From: Pseudobythopirellula maris
GTDB lineage: Bacteria > Planctomycetota > Planctomycetia > Pirellulales > Lacipirellulaceae
DNA: 64,000 nucleotides
Direction of reading: 5' to 3'
Assembly: GCF_007859945.1 (NCBI RefSeq)
Contig: NZ_SJPQ01000001.1
Coordinates: 682,001 to 746,000, forward strand
This document shows positions 26,684 through 35,825 of this stretch, piece by piece. The translations under genes were made by a program, and so were the position numbers. The notes under the pieces were generated by a model. That model saw nothing but the letters and a program-made list of their open reading frames with translations. It was not told where the DNA came from and made no database searches. The number at the start of each line of letters is the position of its first letter. The stretch's first letter is position 1.

Positions 26684-28384
26684 CTAGATCCGGTCTCCCT
26701 TGGTCACACGCAGCACCTCGTCGACGGTTGTGATGCCAAGCAGCACCTTCTCCCAAGCGTCTTGGCGCAGGGTCCGCATGCCGTCCTTCAAGGCGGCGGT
26801 GCGGATCTCCCACGAGCTCGCCCGGTCGTGGGCCAGCTGGCGGACCGCGTCGGTGGTGGCGCAAAGCTCAAAAATCCCCTGCCGGCCGGCGAAGCCGATC
26901 TCGCGGCATTTGCGGCACCCCATGGGCTGGTACAGCAGGCCGCCGCCCGCCTTGTAATCGTCCCACGGAAAGTCCGCCGGCAGGTCTTCTTGTTTGGGTT
27001 CGTACGGCTGACGGCAATCTTGGCATAGCCTGCGCACTAATCGCTGGGCCATGACGGCCTCGATCGTGCTGGCCACGAGGAACGGCTCGATGCCCATATC
27101 GACCAGCCGGGTGTAAGCGCTGGGGGCGTCGTTCGTGTGCAGCGTGCTGAACACCATGTGGCCGGTGAGCGACGCCTGGATGGCGTTCTCGGCGGTCTCG
27201 TGGTCGCGGATCTCGCCCACCAGCACCACGTCCGGGTCGTGCCGCAAGATCGACCGCAGCGAGGCGGCGAACGTCAGCCCGATCTTCGAGTGGACCTGGA
27301 TCTGGTTGATGCCGGGCAGCTGGTATTCAACCGGGTCCTCGGCCGTGATGATCTTGGTCGTCTCGCTGCGGATCTCAGTGAGCGCGCTGTAGAGCGTGGT
27401 CGTTTTGCCCGAGCCGGTCGGCCCGGTCACGAGCACGATGCCGTGCGGCGCCCGGATCAGCTCGCTGAACTTCTCGTAGCTGCGGTCGCCCATGCCGAGG
27501 GCCTGGAGCGAGAAGTTCATCCGCCCCTTGTCTAAGAGACGCATGACGATCCCCTCGCCGTGCAACATGGGGATGACCGACATGCGGACGTCGACCTCGC
27601 GGCCGTGAACGCGCAGTTTGATGCGGCCGTCCTGGGGCAACCGCTTCTCGGCGATGTTCAGGTGGGCCATGATCTTCAGCCGGCTGACGATCGCCGCCCG
27701 GAAGTGGTTCATCTCCGGTGGGGTCGGCTGGCCGACGAGCATGCCGTCGATGCGGTAGCGGATGCGGATGCCGGCCGCCTGCGACTCGATGTGCACGTCG
27801 CTCGCGCGGGTCTCGATCGCTTCGAGCAAGATCTCGTTCACGAGCCGCACGACCGACGCCTCGTGGGCGCCGTCGGCCAGTTCCGCGCCGTCGGCGTCGA
27901 TCTCTTCGAGCAGTTCGACACCGTCTTCGGCCTGCTTCAGAGCCACCAGCCCGCCGACCGTCTCGCTGCCGACGCCGAGCGTCGCCTTGATCCGCTCGGC
28001 GATCTTGCGCCGCGGCGCGAGCACCGGCTCGATCGCCAAGCCGAGTTCGGCGCTCAGCTCGTCGAGCGGGTAGACGTCGAACGGGTCGCAGGTGGCGACG
28101 ACCATCGTGCCGTTGCGTCGCTCGACGGGGAAGAGCGCGTGACGGTGGATCATGCGGTGCGGGAAAGCCGCGAGCAGCTCGGCGTTCACTTCGGTGTGGT
28201 CAAGGTCGACCATCTCCACACCGGTCTCGGCTCCCAGGGCCCGCAGCACCCCCTCTTCCTCGGCGAAGCCGCGCTCCACCGCCGCCAGGTCGGGCCGCGC
28301 AGCCGTAGCCGCGTCCAGCCTCAGCTCGTCGAGCTGGTCGCGCGTAATCAGCCCGTGCTTGAGAAGAATCTCGCCGGTTTCCAT
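26684..28384 (-). CDS. gspE: Type II secretion ATPase GspE
   Basis: The protein has 566 residues. The N-terminal MshEN/GspE-N domain spans roughly residues 1-150 (LLKHGLITRDQLDELRLD). The ATPase domain has Walker A GPTGSGKTTTL near residue 320, the Asp and Walker B region HDPDVVLVGEIRDHETA, and a His box TLHTNDAPSAYTRL. A zinc-binding tetracysteine motif is present (CQDC near 455 and CRKC near 493). This is the cytoplasmic motor that drives pseudopilus assembly. It is the first gene of the leftward operon; its promoter should lie in 28385-28670. Confidence 0.94.
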   Translation of the reverse strand: METGEILLKHGLITRDQLDELRLDAATAARPDLAAVERGFAEEEGVLRALGAETGVEMVDLDHTEVNAELLAAFPHRMIHRHALFPVERRNGTMVVATCDPFDVYPLDELSAELGLAIEPVLAPRRKIAERIKATLGVGSETVGGLVALKQAEDGVELLEEIDADGAELADGAHEASVVRLVNEILLEAIETRASDVHIESQAAGIRIRYRIDGMLVGQPTPPEMNHFRAAIVSRLKIMAHLNIAEKRLPQDGRIKLRVHGREVDVRMSVIPMLHGEGIVMRLLDKGRMNFSLQALGMGDRSYEKFSELIRAPHGIVLVTGPTGSGKTTTLYSALTEIRSETTKIITAEDPVEYQLPGINQIQVHSKIGLTFAASLRSILRHDPDVVLVGEIRDHETAENAIQASLTGHMVFSTLHTNDAPSAYTRLVDMGIEPFLVASTIEAVMAQRLVRRLCQDCRQPYEPKQEDLPADFPWDDYKAGGGLLYQPMGCRKCREIGFAGRQGIFELCATTDAVRQLAHDRASSWEIRTAALKDGMRTLRQDAWEKVLLGITTVDEVLRVTKGDRI

Positions 28385-28670
28385 GCAATAGGGCGGGAAC
28401 AGGAGGGGGGATTAGGGGGGGTCGCTGAGCCTCGGTTCCGTACGTCCCCTGCCGTTTGCTGGGGGCGCCCGAGCGGGCAACCATTTACTTTAACCACCTC
28501 ACGAGGCCGGTGGCGCCGTTGTTGGGACGAAGATTCCCTAGAAGTTTCAACGTGATCTGTACTTGCCCCATGCCGCCCTGCAACTGTAACCTATTGCCAC
28601 AAAACAGCTTGCGACCCAACGCCAGCTAATAAGCCTCCCGCATGTCAGCGTCTGCTGACCCGAATCGTCC

Positions 28671-29459
28671 ATGACTTACTCCTCGCAGGTCACGAAGGTA
28701 CAGATCGCCGAGGATTGGCTGCCCCGTTACACCGGCATGCCCCTCGACGCGTTCGGCGATTACGTCCTGCTAACGAACTTCCGCGACTACGTCGATCGTT
28801 TTGCTCGGCAATTCGACTGCGAGGTGTTCGGCAAGAACCGCCCGATGCAGGCCGCGAGCAACGACCACGGGCTCACCATCATCAATTTCGGCATCGGCTC
28901 GCCGAACGCCGCGACGATCATGGACCTGCTGACGGCCCGCATGCCCAAAGCGACGCTCTTTCTGGGCAAGTGCGGTGGGCTGAAGCACTCGACCGAGATC
29001 GGTCACTTCATCCTGCCGATCGGGGCGATCCGCGGCGAAGGGACCAGCGACGATTACCTGCCGCCCCCCGTGCCCGCCCTGCCCTCCTTCAAATTGCACA
29101 AGTTCGTCTCGGAGAAGCTCGTCGAGCAAGGTTTCGACTACCGCACCGGGGTGATCTACACCACCAACCGCCGGGTCTGGGAGCACGACGCGGCGTTCCG
29201 CGAGCAGCTGCGTTCGTACACGCCGATCGCGATCGACATGGAGACCGCCACGCTGTTCATCGTGGGACACACGAACCAGATCGCCCGCGGCGCCCTGCTG
29301 CTGGTGACCGACGTGCCGACCTCGCCCGACGGCATCAAGACCTCGGAGAGCGACGCCGCGGTCACCCGCGATTGGTCGCAGGTGCATCTCGATCTGGGGA
29401 TACGCTCGTTGGCCGACATCGAGGAAAAGGGCGAGGAAATCAAGCACTTCCACTACTGA
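28671..29459 (+). CDS. AMP nucleosidase-like protein
   Basis: The protein has 262 residues, with the nucleoside phosphorylase-type fold of the C-terminal domain of AMP nucleosidase. Key stretches are TIINFGIGSPNAATIMDLL, ATLFLGKCGGLKHSTEIGH, FILPIGAIRGEGTSDDYLPP and IAIDMETATLFIVGH. E. coli Amn is 484 residues with an additional N-terminal regulatory domain; this protein matches the shorter AMN-like group that lacks it. The expected reaction is AMP plus water to adenine plus ribose-5-phosphate, in the cytoplasm. It is divergent from gspE. An 8-bp hairpin follows its stop. Confidence 0.85.
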   Translation: MTYSSQVTKVQIAEDWLPRYTGMPLDAFGDYVLLTNFRDYVDRFARQFDCEVFGKNRPMQAASNDHGLTIINFGIGSPNAATIMDLLTARMPKATLFLGKCGGLKHSTEIGHFILPIGAIRGEGTSDDYLPPPVPALPSFKLHKFVSEKLVEQGFDYRTGVIYTTNRRVWEHDAAFREQLRSYTPIAIDMETATLFIVGHTNQIARGALLLVTDVPTSPDGIKTSESDAAVTRDWSQVHLDLGIRSLADIEEKGEEIKHFHY

Positions 29460-29487
29460 GCAGCGGCTCCGCCGAGCGTGCCGCTGC
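29460..29487 (+). terminator. Possible terminator hairpin after the AMP nucleosidase-like gene
   Basis: GCAGCGGC pairs perfectly with GCCGCTGC, starting at the stop codon, with a 12-base loop. There is no T-run. Confidence 0.3.
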
Positions 29488-29664
29488 GGGGCGCGCACGT
29501 TGGGCCTTCCCGTTGGGACAACGGAAATCCGAGAGCCCCCGCTAAATCGAGTCCAAAGTTGGACGGATGGGGCTCTACCGTGTTAAGATTTGGCCTAATT
29601 CGCGATGCTGGCATGGCCGCTGGCGACGCCGATCCCGCCCCACTCCCCCCCTGCTCAATCCGCC

Positions 29665-30876
29665 ATGCTCACGAAGAAGCCGCGCGGCGCCGCTCAGACG
29701 GCCGCCTTCACACTCGTCGAGTTGCTCGTGGTGATCGCCATCATCGGCATCCTGGTCGCTCTGCTGTTGCCGGCGGTGCAATCGGCCCGCGAGTCGGCCC
29801 GGCGAATCTCTTGCGTCAACAAGGTCAAGCAGGTCGGCCTGGCATGCGCCAATTACCAGAGCGCGAACAAGGTGTTCCCCAAGGGCCGTGGCTGGCCCGA
29901 TTGGACGATCAGCGGATCGATCGCGAGCGGATCGAGCTATCAGTCTATCGACCCGAACGATAACAACTCAGTAACCGAGACCTACTCCGTTCATGTCCGC
30001 GTTCTGCCCTACATGGAAGAGCAGAACATCTACGATTTGATCGATTTCAATAGGCCTTTCGGGCCGTTGATGACGTCGAACGGCGTCCCGGTGAATCCCA
30101 ATTACCAGGCCCTCAGCCAAGCGGCCAACATCTTCGTATGTCCTAGCGACGCTAATACGGGGATCGGCGTTTCGGAAAACAATTACGTTTACAACTTCGG
30201 CGGCGACACGCCCTACGCCGGCGCCGACTCGGCCGGCAGCAAGCAGATCAACCAGACCGCCTCGGTCACGGTTCCGGCCTTGGGAAAGACCTTCGAACTG
30301 AACAGCGGAGGCAATGGGGCCTTTACGATCGCCGAAGGGATCAAGCCGGGAAAGTTTATCGACGGGCTTTCAAAGACGGCGATGTGGTCGGAGCGTATCA
30401 AGGGCCAGGGGGGCGACCCGCTTGGGACTCCCACCCTGGCCGAGATGCGGCGTGTCGAGCCCGCCATGGCTAGCTTTAAGCAGGCGCTCAACGTCGTCAT
30501 TTACCCACGCTGCCTTGCCCTCCCGCTCGATGCGGGCAATCAATACACCCATGTCGCGTTTGGTCGCTGGCTCCAAACGCCCACCTCAAACGGCGACACC
30601 TTCACCAACGGTTGGCCGATCGCGGCTTATTCCAGCACGATGTACAACCACGTGGCTGAACCCAACGCCCCCGGCATGGACTGCGGGAGCAGCTATATCT
30701 CTGATCGGCCGTGGGAATACTCCATGGTCTCGGCGCGTAGTATGCACGGCGGCGGGGTCGTGAACGTCTGCTTTGCCGATGGGCACGTGGCTGCGGTGAC
30801 GGACAGCATCGACCTGGAAGTTTGGAGAGCCGCCGGAACCCGCAACGGCGAAGAAAGTCTCTCGATCGACTTCTGA
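29665..30876 (+). CDS. DUF1559 protein with type IV pilin-like N-terminus
   Basis: The protein has 403 residues from ATG 29665; the earlier in-frame codon at 29605 would place a proline-rich leader before the signal. The prepilin signal is [19 protein letters not shown], followed by [17 protein letters not shown], the classic opening of DUF1559. The central part is a beta-rich domain, and the C-terminus has the FADGHV (H-X9-DG type) motif before [17 protein letters not shown]. These proteins are expanded in planctomycetes, sometimes in dozens of copies, and probably assemble at the cell surface as pseudopilin-like subunits; function is unknown. Leader cleavage would need a prepilin peptidase that the T2SS also requires. 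Confidence 0.92.
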   Translation: MLTKKPRGAAQTAAFTLVELLVVIAIIGILVALLLPAVQSARESARRISCVNKVKQVGLACANYQSANKVFPKGRGWPDWTISGSIASGSSYQSIDPNDNNSVTETYSVHVRVLPYMEEQNIYDLIDFNRPFGPLMTSNGVPVNPNYQALSQAANIFVCPSDANTGIGVSENNYVYNFGGDTPYAGADSAGSKQINQTASVTVPALGKTFELNSGGNGAFTIAEGIKPGKFIDGLSKTAMWSERIKGQGGDPLGTPTLAEMRRVEPAMASFKQALNVVIYPRCLALPLDAGNQYTHVAFGRWLQTPTSNGDTFTNGWPIAAYSSTMYNHVAEPNAPGMDCGSSYISDRPWEYSMVSARSMHGGGVVNVCFADGHVAAVTDSIDLEVWRAAGTRNGEESLSIDF

Positions 30877-31032
30877 TCAATGGCTTTCACCACCCCGGTG
30901 GCGCATGCGGGGGGCGAAAACAGCCGTTTTTTGCGGCCGGTGCTTCCTACCCCGAGCGGGTCGGTCTAGGCTTGAGGGCTCTCCCTTGGATTCGCCTAAG
31001 CCCGTTTACCCCACCGCACCGCCTGCCCGCCG

Positions 31033-32058
31033 ATGACTCCTTCCCTTCGCTGCGCCGCGCTTTCGCTGACCGCCCTGCTGCTCTCGCCGCTCGCCGTGGC
31101 CGAGACGCCCGTGCGTCTCGTCACGTTCAACGCCGAGATCCTCACGGCGCCGCGCGTGCGGGCCGGGCAGCTGAATAAGTTCCGCTTCGATTACGCCCGC
31201 ACCGAGCACCTGGAGCGGGTCGCCCACGTGATCGAGACGCTCTCGCCCGACATCCTCAACCTGGTCGAGGTCACCAGCGTCGAGGCGGTCGACCAGCTCG
31301 TCGAACTGCTCCACGCCAAGGGCATGGATGACTACCAGGGCTACCACGTCGAGAGCAACGACTCGTTCAGCGGCATGGACGTGGCGCTGATCACCCGCTT
31401 GCCGGTCGACGAGGTCGACGGCGCCAAGATCCGCACGATCTACTCCGAGCGCGGCGACCCGACCTGGTCCCAGGCCTTCTCGTTCACCGGCTGGGAGGGC
31501 GATCACCGCACGAGCGGCACGTCGCTGTCGCGCAACGCGATGTACTTCATGACCGTCGACGGCTGGAAGCTCGGCTTCATGGGCCTGCACCTCAAGTCGA
31601 ACCCCAGCGACAACTACTCCAACGCGAAGCGTGGCGCCGAGGCCGTGCTCGTGCAGCGGGCGATCCGGGGCGAGATCACGCCGCGCGGCTACCTGCCGGT
31701 GGTCCTGGGCGACCTGAACGATTACGACCCCGAGGTGCCCGACCGCGACGAGACACGCAGCACGGTCACCACGGTGATCGCCGACTTGAAGGACTACGAC
31801 CCCGAGAGCCCGGGCCCCGAGCTCTTCAACTCCGCGAAGTTCATCAAGCGGCAGGAAGACCGCTACACCTCGCACTGGGACTGGAACGAGAACGGTGCGG
31901 CGGACAGCGACGACGTGATGACGATGATCGACCACGTGCTGCTTCCCACGGAGCTCGAGCCTTTCGTCAAGCGTGTGCACGTCGCCCACGTGGTGGGTTT
32001 GGACACGTCGGACCACTTCCCAGTGGTGGTCGATCTGGTGCTGCCCCACAAGGAGTGA
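31033..32058 (+). CDS. Secreted endonuclease/exonuclease/phosphatase-family protein
   Basis: The protein has 341 residues, with a signal peptide at residues 1-22 (ALSLTALLLSPLAVAE). It carries the EEP fold motifs in order: VRLVTFNAEIL, ILNLVEVTSVE (metal-binding Glu), GLHLKSN, VVLGDLNDYDPE (catalytic Asp and Asn) and a C-terminal TSDHFPVV (Ser-Asp-His). These are the metal-dependent phosphodiesterase residues of DNase I-like enzymes. It is exported, so a nuclease or phosphatase acting on extracellular nucleic acid or phospho-compounds is likely; the substrate is not visible. A hairpin follows at 32079-32100. Confidence 0.88.
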   Translation: MTPSLRCAALSLTALLLSPLAVAETPVRLVTFNAEILTAPRVRAGQLNKFRFDYARTEHLERVAHVIETLSPDILNLVEVTSVEAVDQLVELLHAKGMDDYQGYHVESNDSFSGMDVALITRLPVDEVDGAKIRTIYSERGDPTWSQAFSFTGWEGDHRTSGTSLSRNAMYFMTVDGWKLGFMGLHLKSNPSDNYSNAKRGAEAVLVQRAIRGEITPRGYLPVVLGDLNDYDPEVPDRDETRSTVTTVIADLKDYDPESPGPELFNSAKFIKRQEDRYTSHWDWNENGAADSDDVMTMIDHVLLPTELEPFVKRVHVAHVVGLDTSDHFPVVVDLVLPHKE

Positions 32059-32078
32059 GCGTCTTTGAGTCGCCCCCT

Positions 32079-32100
32079 CCCGACCAGAGGCTTGGTCGGG
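32079..32100 (+). terminator. Possible terminator hairpin between convergent genes
   Basis: CCCGACCA pairs perfectly with TGGTCGGG around a six-base loop, between the stops at 32058 and 32111. No long T-run follows, so confidence is limited. Confidence 0.4.
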
Positions 32101-32110
32101 GCTAAAAGTC

Positions 32111-33517
32111 TCACGGCTTCGCCACGGCGAGTTCTTCGACCTCGTCCCCCTGCAGATACGTTCGGCCGCGGTAGAACTGCGACCAGACGACGTACGCGCA
32201 CGCCGTGATCAGCATGCCCACGGTGAAGAACCAGTAGTAGCTTGCTCCGGGCAGCATCACGCTGCCGTCCTCGCGAACGATGAAGATGTTCACGAGCGCC
32301 GTGAAGGCATTGCCCACCGAGATGCTGAGCATGCAGAACGCCATGATGATCGACTTCATCTTCCGTGGCGCCTGGGTGTAGAAGAACTCGAGCATCGTGA
32401 TCGAGATCAGCAGTTCGGAGACGGTGAGCACGAAGTAGGCCAGCACCTGCCAATAGATAGTGGGCGTCTCGCCCGCCTGGATCAGGGTCTCGGCGTAGCC
32501 GGCGATGGCGAACGCCCCGGCGGCGACGAACATGCCGGCCCCGATCTTCCGCAGCGGCGTCAGTAGCACAAAGCGGCCCGCAAAGGGGTAAACGACGTAC
32601 GTGAGCAGCGGGATCAGGGTGAGCACGAACATCGAATTGACGGCCTGGAACTGAGCGGCCGACGGTTCGACCGAGCCGAATAGCACTCGGTCCATCTTCT
32701 CGGCTTGCAGCACCCAGGCGCTGGCGGTCTGATCGAACAGCGACCAGAACATCGCCACAAACAGCAAGAGCGGCGTCAGGTTCAGCATGGCCCGCAGGCC
32801 GTCGTCGCCGAACGTCTCACGCCAGTAGGAGGGCCCCGCCGGCGGCACATGGACGAATCGGTTCCGGCCGAGCCAGAAAACGAACGTGGCGACCGCCATC
32901 AGCACGCCCGGCACGCCGAACGCCCACGCCGTGCCGAGCCGGTCGAGCAAGATCGGCGTGAGCAGCATCGAGAAGAACGCCCCGAAGTTGATCGAGAAGT
33001 AGAACCAACCGTAGACCCGCTCGATCAGCGGCGCGTTCGCCCTGCCGAACTGGTCGCCCACATGCGAGGTAACGCAAGGCTTGATGCCGCCCGCTCCGAG
33101 CGCAATAAGCCCCAGCCCGGCGTAGAGCACCCAGCGAGGTTCGACGCCGTTGATGGGGACATCGACGAAGGCGAGCACGCCGTGCCCCGCGCAATAGAAC
33201 AGCGACAGCCACAGGATCGTGGGGTACTTGCCCCACCAGCGGTCGGCGATCAGGGCGCCGATGAACGGCGTGATGTAAACGGCGGCCACAAACCAGCCGA
33301 GCAGCGCCTTCGCCTCCTCGGCGGTCATCGGCGCCAGCGCCCCGGACGAGTCCATCAGGTGCTTCGTGACGAAGACCGTCAGGATGGCCTTCATGCCGTA
33401 GAAGCTGAACCGCTCGGCCGCCTCGTTGCCGACGATGTAAGGGATGCCGGGCGGCATCGTCGTCCGCTCGGGGTCGGGCGCGGTGCGGTAGGGCGACTGG
33501 CTGGCGGTGTCGGACAA
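32111..33517 (-). CDS. Proton-dependent oligopeptide (POT/PTR) family transporter
   Basis: The protein has 468 residues from a TTG start at 33517; an ATG at 33457 would give 448 residues and begins [21 protein letters not shown], also a plausible start. The POT signature ExxER is present in [12 protein letters not shown], and the second PTR2 motif is [19 protein letters not shown]. About 12-14 membrane helices follow. Such carriers import di- and tripeptides with protons through the inner membrane. It is transcribed toward the endonuclease gene. The next gene on this strand ends at 33595, 77 bp upstream, so co-transcription with the symporter operon is possible. Confidence 0.9.
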   Translation of the reverse strand: MSDTASQSPYRTAPDPERTTMPPGIPYIVGNEAAERFSFYGMKAILTVFVTKHLMDSSGALAPMTAEEAKALLGWFVAAVYITPFIGALIADRWWGKYPTILWLSLFYCAGHGVLAFVDVPINGVEPRWVLYAGLGLIALGAGGIKPCVTSHVGDQFGRANAPLIERVYGWFYFSINFGAFFSMLLTPILLDRLGTAWAFGVPGVLMAVATFVFWLGRNRFVHVPPAGPSYWRETFGDDGLRAMLNLTPLLLFVAMFWSLFDQTASAWVLQAEKMDRVLFGSVEPSAAQFQAVNSMFVLTLIPLLTYVVYPFAGRFVLLTPLRKIGAGMFVAAGAFAIAGYAETLIQAGETPTIYWQVLAYFVLTVSELLISITMLEFFYTQAPRKMKSIIMAFCMLSISVGNAFTALVNIFIVREDGSVMLPGASYYWFFTVGMLITACAYVVWSQFYRGRTYLQGDEVEELAVAKP

Positions 33518-33594
33518 GGCGGCGCCTCGTGGTGCGGAGGGATCAGGCGGTTCAGGCCTCGGATTCTAGCCGAATCCGCCTCGCCACGCCGACC

Positions 33595-35466
33595 TCAGTC
33601 GTGGGCCGCGTCGCTCTCGTCGAAGTGCGCGTCGGGGTCGTGGCTGCCCGCGGGCACACGGACCGACTCGACGAGACGCTGCACCCGCTCGGGCGGAGCG
33701 GGCGTCATGCGCGACACGACGAGCGTGATCACCAGGTTCAGCAGGCAACCGATGGCGCCGATCCCCTCGGCGCTCACGCCCCACGCACGGTCGTCGAGCC
33801 AAGGCTCGGCGACGCCGAAGATCTTGTCGGCCCGGGCGGCGGCGATGTAGCTGGCCGTGAAGATCAGGCCCACGAGCATGCCGGCCGTGGCGCCCTCGCG
33901 GTTGGTCCGCTTGTCGAACACGCCCAAGAGGATGATCGGGAAGAAGCTCGCCGCCGCCAGCCCGAAGGCGAACGCCACGACCTGGGCGACGAACCCGGGA
34001 GGGTTTACGCCAAAGTAGCCGGCCACCCCGATCGCGGCGACAATCGCCCAGCGGCCCACGGCCACCCGCTTGGCCTCGCTCGCGGTGCGATCGAAGAAGT
34101 GGAAGTAAAGATCATGGGCGATCGACGAGCTGATCACGAGCATCAGCCCGGCGGCCGTGGAGAGGGCCGCGGCCAAGCCGCCCGTAGCCACCAGCGCGAC
34201 GACCCACGGCGCCAGCCGTGCGATCTCGGGCGTGGCGAGCACGATGATATCGCGGTCGATCACCGCCTCGGCGAACGCCCCATCGGTGTTCGTCATGTCG
34301 ATCACCCCGTCGCCGTTCGCGTCGTTGAACCGGATCATGCCGGTCCGCTGCCAGCTGTCGACCCACTCGATCGGGCGGCCCGGGCTGTCGGGATCGGCCG
34401 CATCGCCAGCCGTGGTGAGCGTGTAGATCGCGAGGCCGTTCTCGCCGTCGGCCGCATCGAGCCGCTCGATGCTGGAGACCTCGGCGCCGTGCAGCGTTTG
34501 CAGCAGGTTCGTGCGGGCGAACATCGCCAGCGCCGGCGCCGTGGTGTAGAGCAACGAGATGAAAATCAGCGCCCAGAACCCCGACCAGCGGGCCGCGCGC
34601 ACGCTCTTGGTGGTGTAGAACCGCACGATCACGTGCGGCAGACCGGCCGTGCCGACCATCAGCGCGAACGTGAAGCAGACCACGTCGAGCATCGAGCGCC
34701 CCCCGGCGGAGAACGGCTCGGTGTACTCGGCGAATCCGAGGTCGGCTTGCAGGGCGTTGAGCTTCGGCCCGATGTCCGAGAAGACCATGCCGAGCTGCGG
34801 CACGGGGTTGCCGGTGAGCTTGCAGGAGAGGGCCACGGCGGGGATCAGGAAGGCGACGATCAGCACGCCGAACTGCACCACCTGGGTCCAGGTGATGCCC
34901 TTCATGCCTCCCAAGACGGCGAACAAGCCGACGACGACCATGCCGACCACCACGCCGTGCCAGACGGGAACCTCGAGGAAACGGCTGAAGACGATGCCGA
35001 CGCCGCGCATCTGGCCGGCGACGTAGGTCATCGAGATGAAGATCGCGCAAAAGGCGGCGATCACGCGGGCCGTCTCGCTGTAGTACCGCTCGCCGACGAA
35101 GTCGGGCACAGTGTACTTGCCAAACTTCCGCAGGTAGGGCGCCAAGAGCAGCGTGAGCAGCACGTAGCCGCCGGTCCAGCCCATCAGGTAGACCGAGCCG
35201 TCGTAGCCCATAAAGCTGATCAGCCCGGCCATCGACAGGAACGAGGCGGCGCTCATCCAGTCGGCGGCCGTGGCGGCGCCGTTGGCCATCGGCGGCACGC
35301 CGTGGCCCGCGACGTAAAACCCCTCGGTCTCTTTGACCCGGCTGCTCCAGCCGATGTAGAGGTACGCGCTGAACGTCACGGTGACGAACACGTAAGTCCA
35401 CGTGAGCGTCGACCAGCCGGCCGCCAGCAGCGAGGCCGATCCCAAACATGTCTCGAGCGGCGTCAT
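33595..35466 (-). CDS. Sodium:solute symporter (acetate/monocarboxylate type)
   Basis: The protein has 623 residues and about 13 membrane helices of the SSS family. Recognised stretches are GWSSRVKETEGFYVAGHGV, NGAATAADWMSAASFLSM, GLISFMGYDGSVYLMGWTGG, FVGERYYSETARVIAAF and GLPHVIVRFYTTKSVRAAR. These match the VC_2705/ActP branch that takes up acetate or other short carboxylates with sodium. A hydrophilic loop of about 80 residues near 300-390 (rich in Asp and Gly) sits between helices and is longer than in ActP. The gene starts inside the DUF4212 stop (ATGA), so it is coupled to that small subunit. Confidence 0.9.
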   Translation of the reverse strand: MTPLETCLGSASLLAAGWSTLTWTYVFVTVTFSAYLYIGWSSRVKETEGFYVAGHGVPPMANGAATAADWMSAASFLSMAGLISFMGYDGSVYLMGWTGGYVLLTLLLAPYLRKFGKYTVPDFVGERYYSETARVIAAFCAIFISMTYVAGQMRGVGIVFSRFLEVPVWHGVVVGMVVVGLFAVLGGMKGITWTQVVQFGVLIVAFLIPAVALSCKLTGNPVPQLGMVFSDIGPKLNALQADLGFAEYTEPFSAGGRSMLDVVCFTFALMVGTAGLPHVIVRFYTTKSVRAARWSGFWALIFISLLYTTAPALAMFARTNLLQTLHGAEVSSIERLDAADGENGLAIYTLTTAGDAADPDSPGRPIEWVDSWQRTGMIRFNDANGDGVIDMTNTDGAFAEAVIDRDIIVLATPEIARLAPWVVALVATGGLAAALSTAAGLMLVISSSIAHDLYFHFFDRTASEAKRVAVGRWAIVAAIGVAGYFGVNPPGFVAQVVAFAFGLAAASFFPIILLGVFDKRTNREGATAGMLVGLIFTASYIAAARADKIFGVAEPWLDDRAWGVSAEGIGAIGCLLNLVITLVVSRMTPAPPERVQRLVESVRVPAGSHDPDAHFDESDAAHD

Positions 35467-35825
35467 TCTTCGAACCCGTGTTTGCGGTCGAGCTGTTGCA
35501 TGCGCAAGGCGTAGATGAGCACCAGCACAACGAACACGTAGATCGACCCCTGCTGGGCGACCCAGAAACCGAGCGGCAGGCCGCCGATCGAGAGCCGGTT
35601 GAGCTGCTCGACGAACACGATACCGGCGCCGTAAGAAACGGCGGCCCAGATTGAGAGTAACACGGCGATCAGCCGCAGGTTGGCTCGCCAGTAAGCGCGG
35701 GCGCGCTCGGGCAGGTCGTCCCGGTTGGGGGACACGGCTTCGGGAGAGTTCTCGTTCAAGGCGACAGCCCGGGGGAGGAGACGGCTAAGCCGTGCTAGCT
35801 TAGGCGGCCCGGGCGGGCGGTTCAA
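35463..35825 (-). CDS. DUF4212 small subunit of the sodium:solute symporter
   Basis: The protein has 120 residues from a TTG at 35825 overlapping the upstream stop; an alternative TTG at 35759 would give about 98 residues, nearer the family size. It has two membrane helices (LRLIAVLLSIWAAVSYGAG and LGFWVAQQGSIYVFVVLVLI) joined by a short loop, preceded by RAYWRANL, the DUF4212 signature. DUF4212 proteins are encoded next to, and believed to act with, VC_2705-type symporters. The stop overlaps the symporter ATG by 4 bp, strong evidence for a two-subunit transporter. Confidence 0.85.
   Translation of the reverse strand: MNRPPGPPKLARLSRLLPRAVALNENSPEAVSPNRDDLPERARAYWRANLRLIAVLLSIWAAVSYGAGIVFVEQLNRLSIGGLPLGFWVAQQGSIYVFVVLVLIYALRMQQLDRKHGFEE

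Noticed and set aside
29605-29664. Extended start for the DUF1559 gene
   Set aside because: The upstream residues are proline-rich and do not fit a prepilin leader; ATG 29665 gives the expected short leader.
33529-35514. A 661-codon plus-strand open frame opposite the symporter
   Set aside because: The minus-strand symporter has membrane helices and SSS motifs; the opposite frame is Arg/His/Asp-rich without features.
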